A stretch of 64,000 nucleotides of DNA from the NCBI GenBank assembly GCA_963556695.1, contig CAUWAG010000013.1, positions 620,001-684,000 of the forward strand, in the 5' to 3' direction. The notes beneath the pieces were generated by a model. That model had not been told where the DNA came from, ran no database searches, and saw only the letters and a list, made by a program, of their open reading frames with translations. The number at the start of each line of letters is the position of its first letter. Positions within the stretch are counted from its first letter, which is position 1. The DNA is from Anthostomella pinea (taxonomy: Eukaryota; Ascomycota; Sordariomycetes; Xylariales; Xylariaceae). A program made the translations under genes and the position numbers. Positions 33,966-44,984 of the stretch are shown here, piece after piece.

Positions 33966-35790
33966 CTAAGATACGATCGGGCAGATAGATACATGCCTTG
34001 GCATTTCCATCTCCTCTCCCCTGAAGCATGCAGTCCATGAACATCGAGTGAAGATCATAGCGACCCATCCAAGCCCTCCAGCCAGGCCAGGCCAGGCCAG
34101 GTCAGGCTCCCCCGGATGAAAACCACGGATGATAAGGTCTCGTACCGCGGCAGCGACCACCGCCCTCCGTGTCCAGCTCCTAGGGCCCAACCCAGTCGTC
34201 GTCGCGTACCGATCACAGTGACCCCAAGCGTTGTGGCCATGGCTCCTCTGCCGCTGCATGTACGTCGACGACGACACGAGCGAGCTGTATGGCGAACAGT
34301 GGTGCGCCCCCGCTCCCGCGCCAGTCTCGGTCATATAGGGGCCGACGGTCCAACGCCCTTGTTCGCATACTGCTTTGGGCACCGGCGGCGACGCGCGAAG
34401 CACCAGTAGCCAGCCCGCCAGAGCCGCGACGAGGACAGCGGCGTCCGGTACAGTAATACCTGCTACGAACCGATAGGACAGCACGGCGGGCGTCGAAGGG
34501 GTAGACGTGCCAGTAGCGCCCGGAATCGCGCGCGTAGGAGTCCGAGTCCTCGCGGCGAATCTGCGGCCCATGTAAACGCCCAAGTCGGGCTAGTCGAAGC
34601 CGCTGGTATGCGCCGTCTTGAAAGCGCCGCCGATGGCGTCGCTGATCTCGTTGGGCACGACCTTGCTCGTGAGATTTGGCTGGTAGAGGTACCACGGCAC
34701 GCCCCGAGGGGTTCTGCTTGCCGAGGTCGAGGTTCTGCGTGCCGAACTGGTTGGGCACATCGCATGCAGGTCGTGTCGTCGAGCGGAGAGAAGTCGCTGA
34801 TGGTGAGCATCTGTAGACCTCGCTATACATGATCAGGGGTTAGTATATTCTTGCAGTATTTAAGAGTTTCTTGAGGCTTCTCAAGCTGGCCAGAGGATTG
34901 CCTTCAAAAACAAGCCAGGTAGGCAGCTCTGGCTTATGGCTGATTCGCGAACATGAGCTCGGGTTTACGTACTCAAAGCCTGCCGTCGATGGCGGCATGC
35001 CCGAACCTCCATACAGGTGTAGCTAAGTAGATTTCAGTATTGCTATTAAGAACAAGGGGTTCGGGGCATCATCTGAAGCCTAGCGCTCTCACATGTTCTA
35101 GCTGTGCCCGGCCCCGTCCAGGCGGTCATGAAGGTGTTGCTAACCCAGCTACTCGTAGTAGTATGTCTCCCCCGCCGGCGGTATGCTCATGTCGGCACCG
35201 TACGAAACGGATTCGATCGCATCCAGTGGTGCACCCAGAACTTCCCAGTTCTCCAACAGCACGTCGTAGGCGTAAGGAACTGGGTCGGTTGGGAGGGCCC
35301 TCGTAATACTCGCTACCAAAAATGTAGATCTTCTTGTTCACGTCGTCCGCCCATAGGATGCCGCCATTAGCACTTGGTATGGGCGCGTTCTTGACAGGTT
35401 CGCATAAAGCTGGGGCATTCCACCGCCCCCTGGCTGATCCAACTCCTCGTATGATAGCCATGTGTCTCCAACGGCGTCAGTGTTCGTCCGTCCTTCACTG
35501 CAGATTTTCAGAGGAAAGATGGTGAGGCCGTTGCGTGCTCGTGTAGTTTGTTGGGTTATCTGTCATGGGATTCCATTACACGAACCCCCATCGATATAGA
35601 GCTTGCGGTCGATCACCGCCGGCTGGTGCCCAAAGCTTCTGCAGAAATCCGTCACCGGATCTCTGTGGGCACGCGCAGACCCTGTTTGACAGGAGAGTAT
35701 CACGACAAGCAATATCAGGATGCGGCCTATTAGGGCAGCAAGCGACGTAGTCTTTGAACCAGCCCGCCTTGACCTTCACGAGAAGTGATG
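33966..35790 (-). pseudogene. Kelch-repeat protein with transmembrane segment, broken
   Basis: Reading the three minus-strand frames in order gives a fungal kelch protein. The N-terminal part is near FCRSFGHQPAVIDRKLYIDG (about 35600-35650). Next come GGILWADDVNKKIYIFGSEYY (kelch blade), YAYDVLLENWEVLGAP, WVSNTFMTAWTGP, MLTISDFSPLDDTTC and WYLYQPNLTSKVVPNEISDA. A hydrophobic stretch, VPDAAVLVAALAGWLLVL, follows as a single membrane span near 34440. Breaks: CCC for CC near 35260; a 4-bp duplication (TGCATGCGAT) near 34765; GGGG for GGG near 34705; TAG at about 34590 where a Ser codon fits. Fungal kelch-TM proteins of this type are membrane anchored with no known function. Confidence 0.7.
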
Positions 35791-36864
35791 GGACAGGCAG
35801 TTTGGCAGCCGAAGAACCGTCGTCATTGGGAAGGTCGGGAGATTTTGACCCTAACTACAGTCCTCGCCGGAACATTCGATGTACTACTTGAATCCAGTAT
35901 TCAAACAACAGGCAATACGGGCGTTCAGACTTAGAGAAAAGACGAAAATCAGGTGGCATGTGTTGGTGAGGCCGGCCCAGTGACTCACTCACATGGCAGT
36001 CTGCCGGCAGCCAGAGCTGACAGCCCCTTGCGAAACTAGTACTGTGCCGACGAGTCGAGGCTAAGGTACGAAATTTGCCGAAAACCTTGGTCTTCCTGCA
36101 TGGCCAGACTTGTCGAGGCGTCGCGACGGCCTAGCCACTGAGCTCTAGGCCGTGGTGAGTAGTAGATGGCACAAATACGGTCGACTGCTCTCGAATCACG
36201 TAACTTAGCACTTCATGTCTATCAGGCCCTAGGTGTTGCCCCTTAGCTGCGGGCGGTCGGATGGTCTCCAATCAAAGGTCAAGGTGAGGCGATAGTTGGG
36301 CGAACGCAACGGTGTAAGACCTAGGAAAAGTCTCCTGGCAGCTAAACCACTCAGGGGCTAACGGGAAGGTAGAAGATGCTAAGTGATAGACTGTCATGAT
36401 ACAGCAGTCCGACACGTGCTCGCCTAGGCTCCCTGATGGGTCTTTGTGAAGCCGAACGCTTCAATCGCATGGGCGATTGCGGTAGGCTGAGACACACAGC
36501 AAGGAATGAGGAAGACTGGGTTAGCACAATGGAAACTGACTTGAATCTGCCTGCCATATGTCTATGACTGCGTATCTAGTTCTGCCGACCCCTAGAGTCA
36601 AGGTTAGCTCCCCTGCCCCAGGTGTATTGAGGATTCCCGTCATTCCCGGGCAGAAGCATACTGCCCGGCATTGCCTGCGGTTGGTTCGCCCCTGCCTTGT
36701 CTTTGGTATGACACGATTAGTCACCTCTTTCCATACATCTTTCCACCTGCACTATGTGCTTATAGGGACGCAAGGCAACTGCATCATCACAGCCTAGGGC
36801 GTGTGCTCTATCTGGAGTATATAGGTCTTCAAAGCGGAGACTTGGGCACAAGGCTCGAGATGTA
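35791..36864. other. No gene seen
   Basis: Intergenic DNA of normal composition between the kelch relic and the 517-residue gene. Short open frames here show no recognisable feature. Confidence 0.45.
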
Positions 36865-38418
36865 TCATAAGAGCGAAGCTTGCTTATTGACCAAAAAGGC
36901 TTGCAGATCCAGCAAAGCCCCCCGAATCGGTCTTTTGCTCAAGATTGCCATCATCTGCTCCTGCACATTTGGTGCTCTCTTGAAGCCGTTTGCCAAGCTG
37001 CTTCCGGTTCCCTGCATCGCAAGCATGTCGGCTGATTTGCGAATATCTTCCATGTCGAGCCGGCAGTCTTCCTCATACTCCCCAGACGCAATCATGAAGT
37101 CTGGTGAGCTGATGAAGTTTGCGACACCATTACTCGTCCGGCAAGCCTCGTGTATGGCGTCCATGTAAGCCTCAACAATAGGGGTTTGAGCGGTAGCATG
37201 GTGTCCTATGCTGATGTGACCGGTCTTGCTGATCCGCCGTCTTTGAAAATCGTGCCACATCGTGCGGAAGGCTCCTAACTGAGCAAGACAGCTGACATAT
37301 TCCCAAAGTCCAGGGCCAGAGAAAGTTTTCGATCTAGCACCCAAATAATGGCTTGTCAGAAGACGGAAAACCGCCAGAAGTCGATCTGCGTTGTGGTGAC
37401 CTATCATGGACTGGGTGTTTCTGGGCTCAAAGGAGGATATTGACGCCTTGACTATCGAAATGATGTAGGCGGACTTCCCCTTCGAGAGTTCTATTCCAGC
37501 CTGGGCCGAGAGTCTCAGATATGTCTGGGTTGTTGCGAAAGCGGAACATTGTAATGAAGCTTCCAAGCCGCCTTCGAGGAGCTCAGGAGGCACGGTGTAG
37601 CGCCCATGGTGAAGGCTCAAAGTCAGACTGGTCAAAAACGAGAGTATAGCTGAAGGTGCGATATCATTGGCGATCTCGTTGCAGACTGACATCAGCGCGC
37701 TACCAGAGTCGGACACGAGTTGACAACCCTGAGGTGTTTGCATGACATTGGCAACGAGCCTCTCGATTTCCGCAAACTCCTGACAGCTCCTTAAAGCATC
37801 CGCAAATAGCTTTTCGTCGCCGGAAACTACCGACAGCCGCAGAGGTGGCCATTGGCGACGCATCATATAAGGAATGGTTTTGGAAGCGCTCTCCCGCACC
37901 ATCTTCGGTATCCCGTTTTTGTCGAGTATCGAACCTATCGTCTGGTCGTAGTACAGACTGCGAGGAATCTGCGGCGTCTTCTCAGACGCAACCGTGGTAG
38001 GTTTGGTAGGTGTGTTGAGAAGGGCAACGGAAAGGACATCGTGGTCGGAAATGTGCCACGGGGAGAATTTGCAGCTCGCATTCGTTGCGTAAGCGGCTTC
38101 GTCGGCTGCATAGTTCTTTTCGAAATCTGCAATGCGTTCCCTGACCGGATGCGTCTGGCGCTCCTTCAGTGCCAGTCCAGGTTCGGGCACGCCATCCAGC
38201 TCCCCATCGTAGGCTCGCACGAACTTGCTGTCCTCGGCATCCAGGTCTAGTAGAAGAGTCGAGGCCTCGAACGTAGGGAATTCTTTTCGGGACAAAGCCC
38301 AGGAGCTGTTGGCCAACCACTTGCGACGGCCAAAATGCCTATATCGTACTTGGCCAGGCGCCAGGTACGTCTTGGCCAGGAGCCGGTGGCTCAGCCCCGA
38401 GCCGCTCAGTCGCTGCAT
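36865..38418 (-). CDS. Conserved hypothetical protein, predicted mitochondrial (517 aa)
   Basis: Single-exon gene with a clear ATG. The first about 40 residues are rich in Arg, Leu and Ser without acidic residues (MQRLSGSGLSHRLLAKTYLA, then RYRHFGRRKW), as in mitochondrial presequences. The remainder is mostly alpha-helical in character, with Leu/Ala-rich stretches such as AILSFLTSLTLSLHHGRYTV and LLAVFRLLTSHYLGARS. The pattern could hide degenerate helical repeats of the PPR type, but I see no unambiguous 35-residue register. I do not recognise a family. Codon use and length suggest a real gene; a role in mitochondrial gene expression is only a guess. Confidence 0.7.
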   Translation of the reverse strand: MQRLSGSGLSHRLLAKTYLAPGQVRYRHFGRRKWLANSSWALSRKEFPTFEASTLLLDLDAEDSKFVRAYDGELDGVPEPGLALKERQTHPVRERIADFEKNYAADEAAYATNASCKFSPWHISDHDVLSVALLNTPTKPTTVASEKTPQIPRSLYYDQTIGSILDKNGIPKMVRESASKTIPYMMRRQWPPLRLSVVSGDEKLFADALRSCQEFAEIERLVANVMQTPQGCQLVSDSGSALMSVCNEIANDIAPSAILSFLTSLTLSLHHGRYTVPPELLEGGLEASLQCSAFATTQTYLRLSAQAGIELSKGKSAYIISIVKASISSFEPRNTQSMIGHHNADRLLAVFRLLTSHYLGARSKTFSGPGLWEYVSCLAQLGAFRTMWHDFQRRRISKTGHISIGHHATAQTPIVEAYMDAIHEACRTSNGVANFISSPDFMIASGEYEEDCRLDMEDIRKSADMLAMQGTGSSLANGFKRAPNVQEQMMAILSKRPIRGALLDLQAFLVNKQASLL

Positions 38419-39207
38419 TTCGAGAGGGATAGTCGATTGGACGGCATAGCATCTTGGGGCATGTTATAGGTACGGCAACAGACGGTAAGAACGACAGCAG
38501 AATACAAACAAGAAGCCTCCAAACCGCACGTACAGTGCAGGTACTCTGTTGTCAGGAAACAATATGACGGAGAGGGGAAAATAGTTGAGACACGGAGAGA
38601 GACATGGAGAGCTTCCCCAGCTTCCTGGGGTAAATAGCGGGCTTAGCACGCGATTAGCGTTGTGGACACAGCTGAAAGACCCTGGCCAGATCTGACGGGT
38701 GGGTCACTGTCTAACCAGATAGTACCCCATAGATGCATATGACTTTACAGGGAATGATCTGGCGCGTGTTATTGACATAGCGGAGCCTTGTGCCTTGTGG
38801 TAGCGGTATCCAGAATAAGGACCAGGGTCACGAATGGTGGCTATTGGTCTGTATTCTGGAAGTTGCTTGATTGAAAGAAGGGATGGGTGGTGTCCCCATC
38901 CCAGAAGTAGCTATCATCCCAGTTGGGTACAAATCAGGTACAAACGGGTACCCGTTGGGCTCCAAGGTACCTTGTATCCTGGTCCGTGACCCATCCGTCA
39001 TTGTGGCTGGAAAATGGGTTGAGGAGCCACAGCCTGACCGCAGCCAGATGCCAACGGCTGCCAGTTTGCATCATTGCGCAGAACCGAGACTAACGCTGCT
39101 TCATACAACATCCAAGCCTTAACATTCCCCAGCAACAACAAGCTGTCGTCCGCGACACTCAGAACAGAAGCGAAACGTCATACCGAATCATTCTATTTCC
39201 AACCAAC
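38419..39207. other. Bidirectional intergenic region; no gene seen
   Basis: It separates the divergent 517-residue gene (minus) and the SYF2 gene (plus) and presumably holds both promoters. No specific site was recognised. Confidence 0.5.
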
Positions 39208-40155
39208 ATGCCTCCAGCAAAGAAGAGAAAGACGAGAGCGGCCGCGAAAGCAGCCGCCGACGCAGAAAACATCCAACCCCCGACCGAGACACCAGAGCAA
39301 GCACCCATAATGAACGACGAAGAGGTCACCGAGGTGGAGAATACACAGCCGCCGGCGGAGGAGGAGCCAACACCAGCAGATGAGGTCGTGCCAAATGAAG
39401 GGGAGAGTGCGGCAGACAAGGCCAAAGACAGGATGGCACGCTTCCGCGCGCTCCAAGCCCGCGCCAAAACGTCATCTGACCAGAACCTGCAAGAAGCAAC
39501 CAAGGAGTCACAACGGCTGGCCACGGACCCTTCGGCCCTGACGGCGCTGCACCGGCGGCGCGACATCGCCAGCCACAAGCTGCTGAAGGCGGAGACGGAA
39601 GAGGCGGGCGACGACTTCGAGCGCAAGCGGGCGTGGGACTGGACGGCCGAGGAGAGCGAGCGGTGGGACAAGCGCGTCAAGAAGCGCGGCGCGCACCGCG
39701 ACAACAACGCCTTCCAGGACTACCGCGCCGAGAGCAACAAGGTGTACAAGCGGCAGCTGCGCGAGCTGGCCCCCGACGTCGAGCGCTACGAGAAGGCGAA
39801 GATGGCGGCCGTCGAGAAGGCGGCCGCGTCGGGCGGGCTCGAGATCGTCGAGACCGAGGACGGCGAGCTCGTCGCCGTCGACAAGGACGGCAGCTTCTAC
39901 TCGACAACCGACTCGACTGCATTCACAGAGAACAAGCCCGACAAGGCGGCCGTGGACCGCCTCGTGGCCGACCTGAAGAAGGCGGAGGAGCAGCGCCTGC
40001 GCAAGCGGAGGGAGCGCATGGCGCAGAACGGCGACGAGGGCGATATCACGTACATCAACGAGAAGAACAAGCAGTTCAACAACAAGTTGTCGAGGTTCTA
40101 CAACAAGTACACGGCCGAGATAAGGGATAGCTTCGAGCGTGGTACTAGGATATGA
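39208..40155 (+). CDS. SYF2: Pre-mRNA-splicing factor SYF2
   Basis: An intronless 315-residue protein. The N-terminal 90 residues are acidic and Pro-rich (MPPAKKRKTRAAAKA is a possible nuclear signal). The conserved SYF2 domain follows, with RKRAWDWTAEESERWDKRVK, FQDYRAESNKVYKRQLREL, PDVERYEKAK and the C-terminal YINEKNKQFNNKLSRFYNKY. SYF2 works with the Prp19/NineTeen complex in the spliceosome. In yeast it promotes release at the second step and links splicing to the cell cycle. The length fits fungal orthologues. Reading the opposite strand gives long artefactual frames because of the GC-rich third positions. Confidence 0.95.
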   Translation: MPPAKKRKTRAAAKAAADAENIQPPTETPEQAPIMNDEEVTEVENTQPPAEEEPTPADEVVPNEGESAADKAKDRMARFRALQARAKTSSDQNLQEATKESQRLATDPSALTALHRRRDIASHKLLKAETEEAGDDFERKRAWDWTAEESERWDKRVKKRGAHRDNNAFQDYRAESNKVYKRQLRELAPDVERYEKAKMAAVEKAAASGGLEIVETEDGELVAVDKDGSFYSTTDSTAFTENKPDKAAVDRLVADLKKAEEQRLRKRRERMAQNGDEGDITYINEKNKQFNNKLSRFYNKYTAEIRDSFERGTRI

Positions 40156-40295
40156 TGATATGGGTCTGTTATTGGTACGGTAGCTGCTGGACTAGGCCGT
40201 TGCTGGATGAATAATAGATAACAAGGCACACTGCCTCCAGAGTTCACTATGATACAGTCTATAATGTCCATTGATACAAGCCCTTTCCGAGGAGC

Positions 40296-41234
40296 CTAGA
40301 GCATATTCTTCCTCCACGACTTGTTTGCCAGCTCCTCGATCTCCGGCACCTCCACAGGCCCCTTTACCGTCTCGTCCCCCAGTGCTTCCACAACAGCTTC
40401 GGCCACCACATCGGCCTTCAGCGGCTTGACCGCAGCGGCGCCCATGAAGTTCCCAAATAAGCCGCCCGTGAGCCCGTTGAAGGCCGCACCGGCGCCCGTC
40501 ATGGCAGCCATGGGCACGGTGATGGGGCGGGAGCTGTCGTACAGGAACGGCGGGCGGAAGAAGACGCCGCGCATGCGCGGGAACTCGCTCGCGATGGTGC
40601 TCTCGGCCTGGCGCTTGGTGGTGATGTAGCGCGTGGGCAGCACGGGCGCGCCGCCGGCGGCCGAGACGAAGACGAAGGCGCCGACGCCCTCGCGGCTCGC
40701 CTCCTTGGCCAGCATGATGGCGCTGTCGCGGTTCATGTTCTCGTACGTGAGCTGGTCGCGCGTCTCGCGCGGGCGGATGTCTTCTTCTCCCCCCGCGACG
40801 TTGCGCTCGAGCGGGTTGCCTGGTTGTGGTGCTGAGGTGAAGGCCTTGCGCATGCCGGCGATGGGCGACACCTGGCCCTGCAGCACGCCCTTGTAGTCGG
40901 CCTCGAGCAGGATGCCCATGCTGTGGACGACGCAGTCGGCGCCCTTGAGCAGCGGCGCGTAGGTTGCTGGCCGCAGGATGTCGCCGCGCTCCCAGCTCAC
41001 TTTGTGGGCCCAGGGGGGTGGCGTGGCGGATGAGGTGACGGTGTTCCATTTGGGCTCTCCTGAGCGGCTGTTGTATGCTATCAGCAGGGTGCATGGTGAT
41101 TGTAGATGGACGATAATCAAGTGTCTGACTTACCTGATCGAGGTTACGTCCCATCCCCTCGCAATGGCGTGTTTGCATATCCTCGACCCCAGGAAGCCGT
41201 TACCGCCACATACTATCACTCTCTTGGCCGACAT
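40296..41234 (-). CDS. COQ11: COQ11-like NAD(P)-binding short-chain dehydrogenase, mitochondrial
   Basis: Two exons: 41134-41234 and 40296-41067, with a 66-nt GT-AG intron (41068-41133), giving 290 residues. The start MSAKRVIVCGGNGFLGSRIC is a Rossmann dinucleotide motif (GGxGFxG), followed by RGWDVTSISRSGEPKW at the splice join. Further on come ADCVVHSMGILLEADYK, AFVFVSAAGGAP and YITTKRQAESTIA, which occupies the YxxxK position of atypical SDRs. Yeast Coq11 (YLR290C) and its relatives belong to this family and associate with the coenzyme Q synthesis complex in mitochondria. The symbol is assigned by this similarity. The gene lies tail to tail with SYF2 (140 bp between stops). Confidence 0.82.
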
Positions 41235-42025
41235 GGTGAGAGCTAAGGGTGTTGTTCGAGAGCTGATGGAGCTCGTAGTGTGTAATTACGCTCAGGACTG
41301 GTCAATTGATGAAGAAGCTGTTGGGAATGAAGTGAGTGGAAAGACCTGGTGAGGACCAGCTCAGTTGTGTCTCTTATATGTGTGTGTGCCTGAGAGGCTC
41401 TAACATCGTGGGCTTAGTTCATAACGCGCAAGCATAACGCTCTGAGGCTTTCGCGGGTGGAAATCAACTACATCATCAGGCCATGTGTAAGGCTGACATC
41501 CTTCACTCAAATTACTGCATTATGAGCAGGGATACAGGGGATAAAGATGATGCTGATTGGGTGTGGCGTAAGAGATCCATGTAAGAGAGATGTGAGATTG
41601 TGAGGAGGCTGAGAGGAGGCTGAGAGGAGGCTTAAAGTCAATTGTGGCTTCGCCTCTGAACTTTGACCCGGGAGCATGATCTCTTAGGTACATGTATCAA
41701 TGCCAATTGATGCCCGTCAGACCAAAGATACCTGGGGCACAGAGCGCTCCCTTTTCATGTTTCCGTTGCCGCGTACATATAATGGGAGAGCTTGGTGCTC
41801 CGCAACCTTGACGACCTCGAGGCACCGTCGACCGTAAACCATCACACCGCCTCGACCGCAAGAATACCCTCTTTGGTTCTTCCCTCAGAGCTTCGACGAC
41901 AAAGCCGGTGCTCTATTGCTTGTTGCCAACAGCACTGGCACTCGCGATCGCCGCCCGACGCACTCCGCATCTCGACACCAAACAAGCCACGACTACCTAC
42001 CCACCCACCACCGCATCCATCCATC
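41235..42025. other. Bidirectional intergenic region between COQ11-like gene and YAF9
   Basis: The two genes are divergent. A gaggctgagagg motif is repeated near 41600-41630. The ORF frame of YAF9 is open upstream of its ATG to 41792, but that part reads as a leader and not as family sequence. Confidence 0.5.
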
Positions 42026-42841
42026 ATGGCTCCGCCTGCTGGTAAGCGCGTCAAGGGCACGCAGGTCTACCGGCCCTTCATCTACGGTACCACCGCGCGT
42101 GCCTTCAACGAGACCACGCACCCACGCCCCGCCGGCGTTCCACCCGACCACACCCACTCGTGGGAGGTGTTCGTGAAGGGCGTCGAGGACACCGACATCT
42201 TCTACTGGCTGCGACGCGTACAGTTCAAGCTGCACGAGTCGATCCCGAACCACCTACGCACCATCGATGCCGAGACCATCACGAGGGAGAACGAGGGCAA
42301 TATTAAGAAACAGCGCGCCTTCGTCGTCAGCGAGACGGGCTGGGGCGAGTTCGAGATTACCATCAAGCTCTACTACGACAGCAAAAGTGGGGAGAAGCCA
42401 CAGACCTTGTATCACCATTTGCGCCTGCATCCCTATGGCCGCACCGAGGCAGAGAAGGAGGCCATGCGCAGCACTGGCGAGGTCGTCGCCTGGACCTTCG
42501 AGGAGCAACTATTCAACGAGCCCTTTGAGGATTTCTACAATATCCTCACATCAGGCGTACACGATAAGGGGGCCGGCTCCAAGGCCGGGAAGGGCAAAGG
42601 CAAGGGCAAGAGCGCGCAGCAGCAGCAGCCGGCCGAGACCGGCGACGTCAAGGAGCGCAGCGCCATGATCCCGCTGACTACCAAGCCGGGCCAGCCCTTT
42701 AGCCGCGAGGCCGAGGCCGCCGAGGTGAAGCAGATCAAGAGCGCCACTGACAGTGTCAACGACATGATACGCGAGATAAACAAGTCGGTCAAAGCCAAAG
42801 AGGCCCAACTGGTGGCTCTCAAGGCAGAAGGGTCCGCCTAG
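42026..42841 (+). CDS. YAF9: YEATS-domain chromatin protein YAF9
   Basis: Intronless, 271 residues from the ATG at 42026. This start gives MAPPAGKRVKGTQVYRPFIY, which leads straight into the YEATS fold; the upstream in-frame extension is not family-like. The YEATS domain (about 8-150) contains TTARAFNETTHP, THSWEVFVKGVEDTDIFYWL, RRVQFKLHES, ETGWGEFEITIKLYY and LYHHLRLHPYG. It binds acetylated histone tails through an aromatic pocket. A Lys/Gly linker (KGKGKGKSAQQQQ) and a C-terminal coiled coil (about 225-268) follow, the part that contacts Swc4 in yeast. YAF9 is shared by the SWR1 and NuA4 complexes. The 118 codons after its stop are open in the same frame. Confidence 0.93.
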   Translation: MAPPAGKRVKGTQVYRPFIYGTTARAFNETTHPRPAGVPPDHTHSWEVFVKGVEDTDIFYWLRRVQFKLHESIPNHLRTIDAETITRENEGNIKKQRAFVVSETGWGEFEITIKLYYDSKSGEKPQTLYHHLRLHPYGRTEAEKEAMRSTGEVVAWTFEEQLFNEPFEDFYNILTSGVHDKGAGSKAGKGKGKGKSAQQQQPAETGDVKERSAMIPLTTKPGQPFSREAEAAEVKQIKSATDSVNDMIREINKSVKAKEAQLVALKAEGSA

Positions 42842-43195
42842 GACGCGGCCCTCCAGACCCGTCAGATCCGCGAATACCGTAAGCAACACATGCGATTTCT
42901 GGTCACGGTGCGGGTATCACCCGCTGCTCTCCGGGAGATCGAAATGCGCCGCGTTCAATCAGGGCCCGGAGCCACGTCTCCGCCAGGGGAACCTAATGCC
43001 TCCTCTTCAAGTCATAGTGATGATGATGATGATAGTGGTGGTGGTGGTGGTGTTGAGGAAGAGCCGTCGGTCACTGCCCGTGCGATCATCGACCACGCGA
43101 ACGAGGCAAACTTTCCTGACGACGAGGAAGGCGGCGCTAGCGTTCGGCGCCAGCAGGGCATGATGTCTCCTCTCTCTGGTCCCGATAACGAGTAG
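42842..43195 (+). other. Open in-frame extension after the YAF9 stop
   Basis: Directly after the TAG at 42839-42841 the same frame stays open for 117 codons before TAG at 43193-43195, with an internal ATG at 42890. The predicted tail is charged, with runs of Asp and Gly from (gat)n and (ggt)n microsatellites, and ends GMMSPLSGPDNE. It could be 3' UTR that is open by chance, a separate small gene, or an extension reached by readthrough. I see no domain. Confidence 0.25.
43018..43052 (+). repeat. (GAT)n-(GGT)n trinucleotide repeats
   Basis: About five gat units are followed by about five ggt units, in frame with the open extension after YAF9 (Asp run then Gly run). Confidence 0.85.
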
Positions 43196-44984
43196 TTGCT
43201 TGAGCAGCGAAGTGCCCAATGATGGCCTCACTATCACAATTGTGGACTTGCCTGCAATACCCTATATGGTTCTTACCATCTAGCAGGAAACAGCAGGAAA
43301 CGGCTCCTAGTCTCCTACATTCGGCAGACACCAGCTCAGAAATACTCTAGCAACCTGAGTTCGGCGGCAGGTAGAACCCTATCACCTTTCGGATAACACA
43401 ACCCTGGATTCTAGCTACCTCCTGACTGATCCAGGAATGGCGGGACAGACCACTGGACATCGGAGGTCGATGAATTTGGGAAGTGGTTGTGCTCTGTGGC
43501 GAGGTGTACAGCTCGTTGCAGCACGGTGGAAAGAATGACGCAGCCCACGCAGCAGTCGTTGCGTGTGCTTTATCCTGGCCATACATCTTACGAATTTTCT
43601 TTGCGGTGTCTTCTACATCACGGTTCTGGCAGATGTCTACGAATTTGGCGGGATGCGACGACAAGTTGCCTTCAGGTTTCCCCGGGACTATCTTTACAGG
43701 CCTGAACAACTTCCACCTCGCATTAGGCACCACCTCGCACCCTTATTCGGCTCCTGGCCCTAAAATACCACCCCGTCCTCGTTAATTGCCCGAGGGTATT
43801 TCCAAAATGGCCTCAGAACGCATAAGGAAATGCTATGATCAGCTGGAATACGGCAAGGACGGGCTTATGACAATTACTTATCTTACCTTTCAGGCTGGTC
43901 GTTGGTCAGTCGTTGGTCATCGTGATCAGACTTGGCACATCATCTCGATACAGGCCCATATAGTCTGCCTTGGTCACCCGAGCCATCCTCTCGGCTGAAT
44001 ATCTTGGGCGGTACAGTGATTAGCCTGACTGTACCGCCCAAGTCCCCTTTTCGGAGAGGCAAGGAATAGGCAGCAAGTGACAGAAGCCACTTATATAGAT
44101 CGTGGTCACATCTCACCGCGTTGAATTAAATATGGATCCATATTCAGGGTCTGTACCACTCACTACTTACTGGCTGCGTTGACTGCCCATCTGTGATTCT
44201 GTATTCTGGTGATGTTGTCAAGCTCCCTAGCTCAATGAAAGGTATCTGAGTCAGAATATCATACGCGCGATCCCGGGTTCAAGTTGACCTCGATGCCATG
44301 TTGCATTGACAGGCTACGCTCATAACGAGTGAGTTCCGTGGTATGGATGCCGACTGATAGCACCCTACAGAGCCAATGGAAGTGCCCAGCAACCGGGTTC
44401 TCACATTGCTATTGCCAATAGAGACGCGGACGTGGACGTGGATTCAAATAATCTTGATTCGGTTTATCAGATTGGGGTGATTCTCTCTAGGGGAACCTAA
44501 AATGCCCTGAGTGCGCCAGGTGTCCTCGGGAAGAACCGCCAGCAGCTAAATGTCGATAACGATAATGGCGATCATCTCTATCTCACAGGCGGCTTATATA
44601 ACCACATTTGCTCTTCTCCTTCTATCTCAGTTCCCCGTCTTCTTACAGCAGTCCCACTGGCCGTCCTGGAGCATGTTCCAAAGAATGATGGGTATGATTC
44701 CGCTCACGAGGCTGCTGCATTGCAATGCCTGATCAGCAGCCTCATGGAGAAAGCAAGACATTCACACCCCGGAACTCTCATTGCTCCGAGGTCGAACCTA
44801 TCCCCTCAAGTGTTTTCCGGAGCCCAAGTCACCCCAAACGCCTGTGCTGTACACCCAAGCAATACACATTAAACATTTGGTATCGCCAATTCCAAGCCCG
44901 CCCAACGCAGGCCGCAACGCCGTATACCATCTTACAATGTGTGGACAAAGGAAAATGTTGAGTGATGGGAGTTTGTCTGTGCAA
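43196..44984. other. No supported gene (1.8 kb)
   Basis: This lies between the YAF9 region and the stop of MDM34 (convergent). A tRNA-like string near 44222-44300 has weak A- and B-box similarity but does not fold. Open frames at 43347-43733 (minus) and 43483-43785 (plus) overlap on opposite strands and lack features. Confidence 0.45.

Noticed and set aside
39633..40130. Long Arg/Gly-rich open frames overlapping SYF2 on both strands
   Set aside because: They are shadows of the GC-rich SYF2 frame; composition is that of a shifted reading.
44222..44305. tRNA-like string with TAGCTCAATG and GGGTTCAAGTTG
   Set aside because: Acceptor and T stems do not pair and the anticodon arm is not formed; at most an old tRNA relic.
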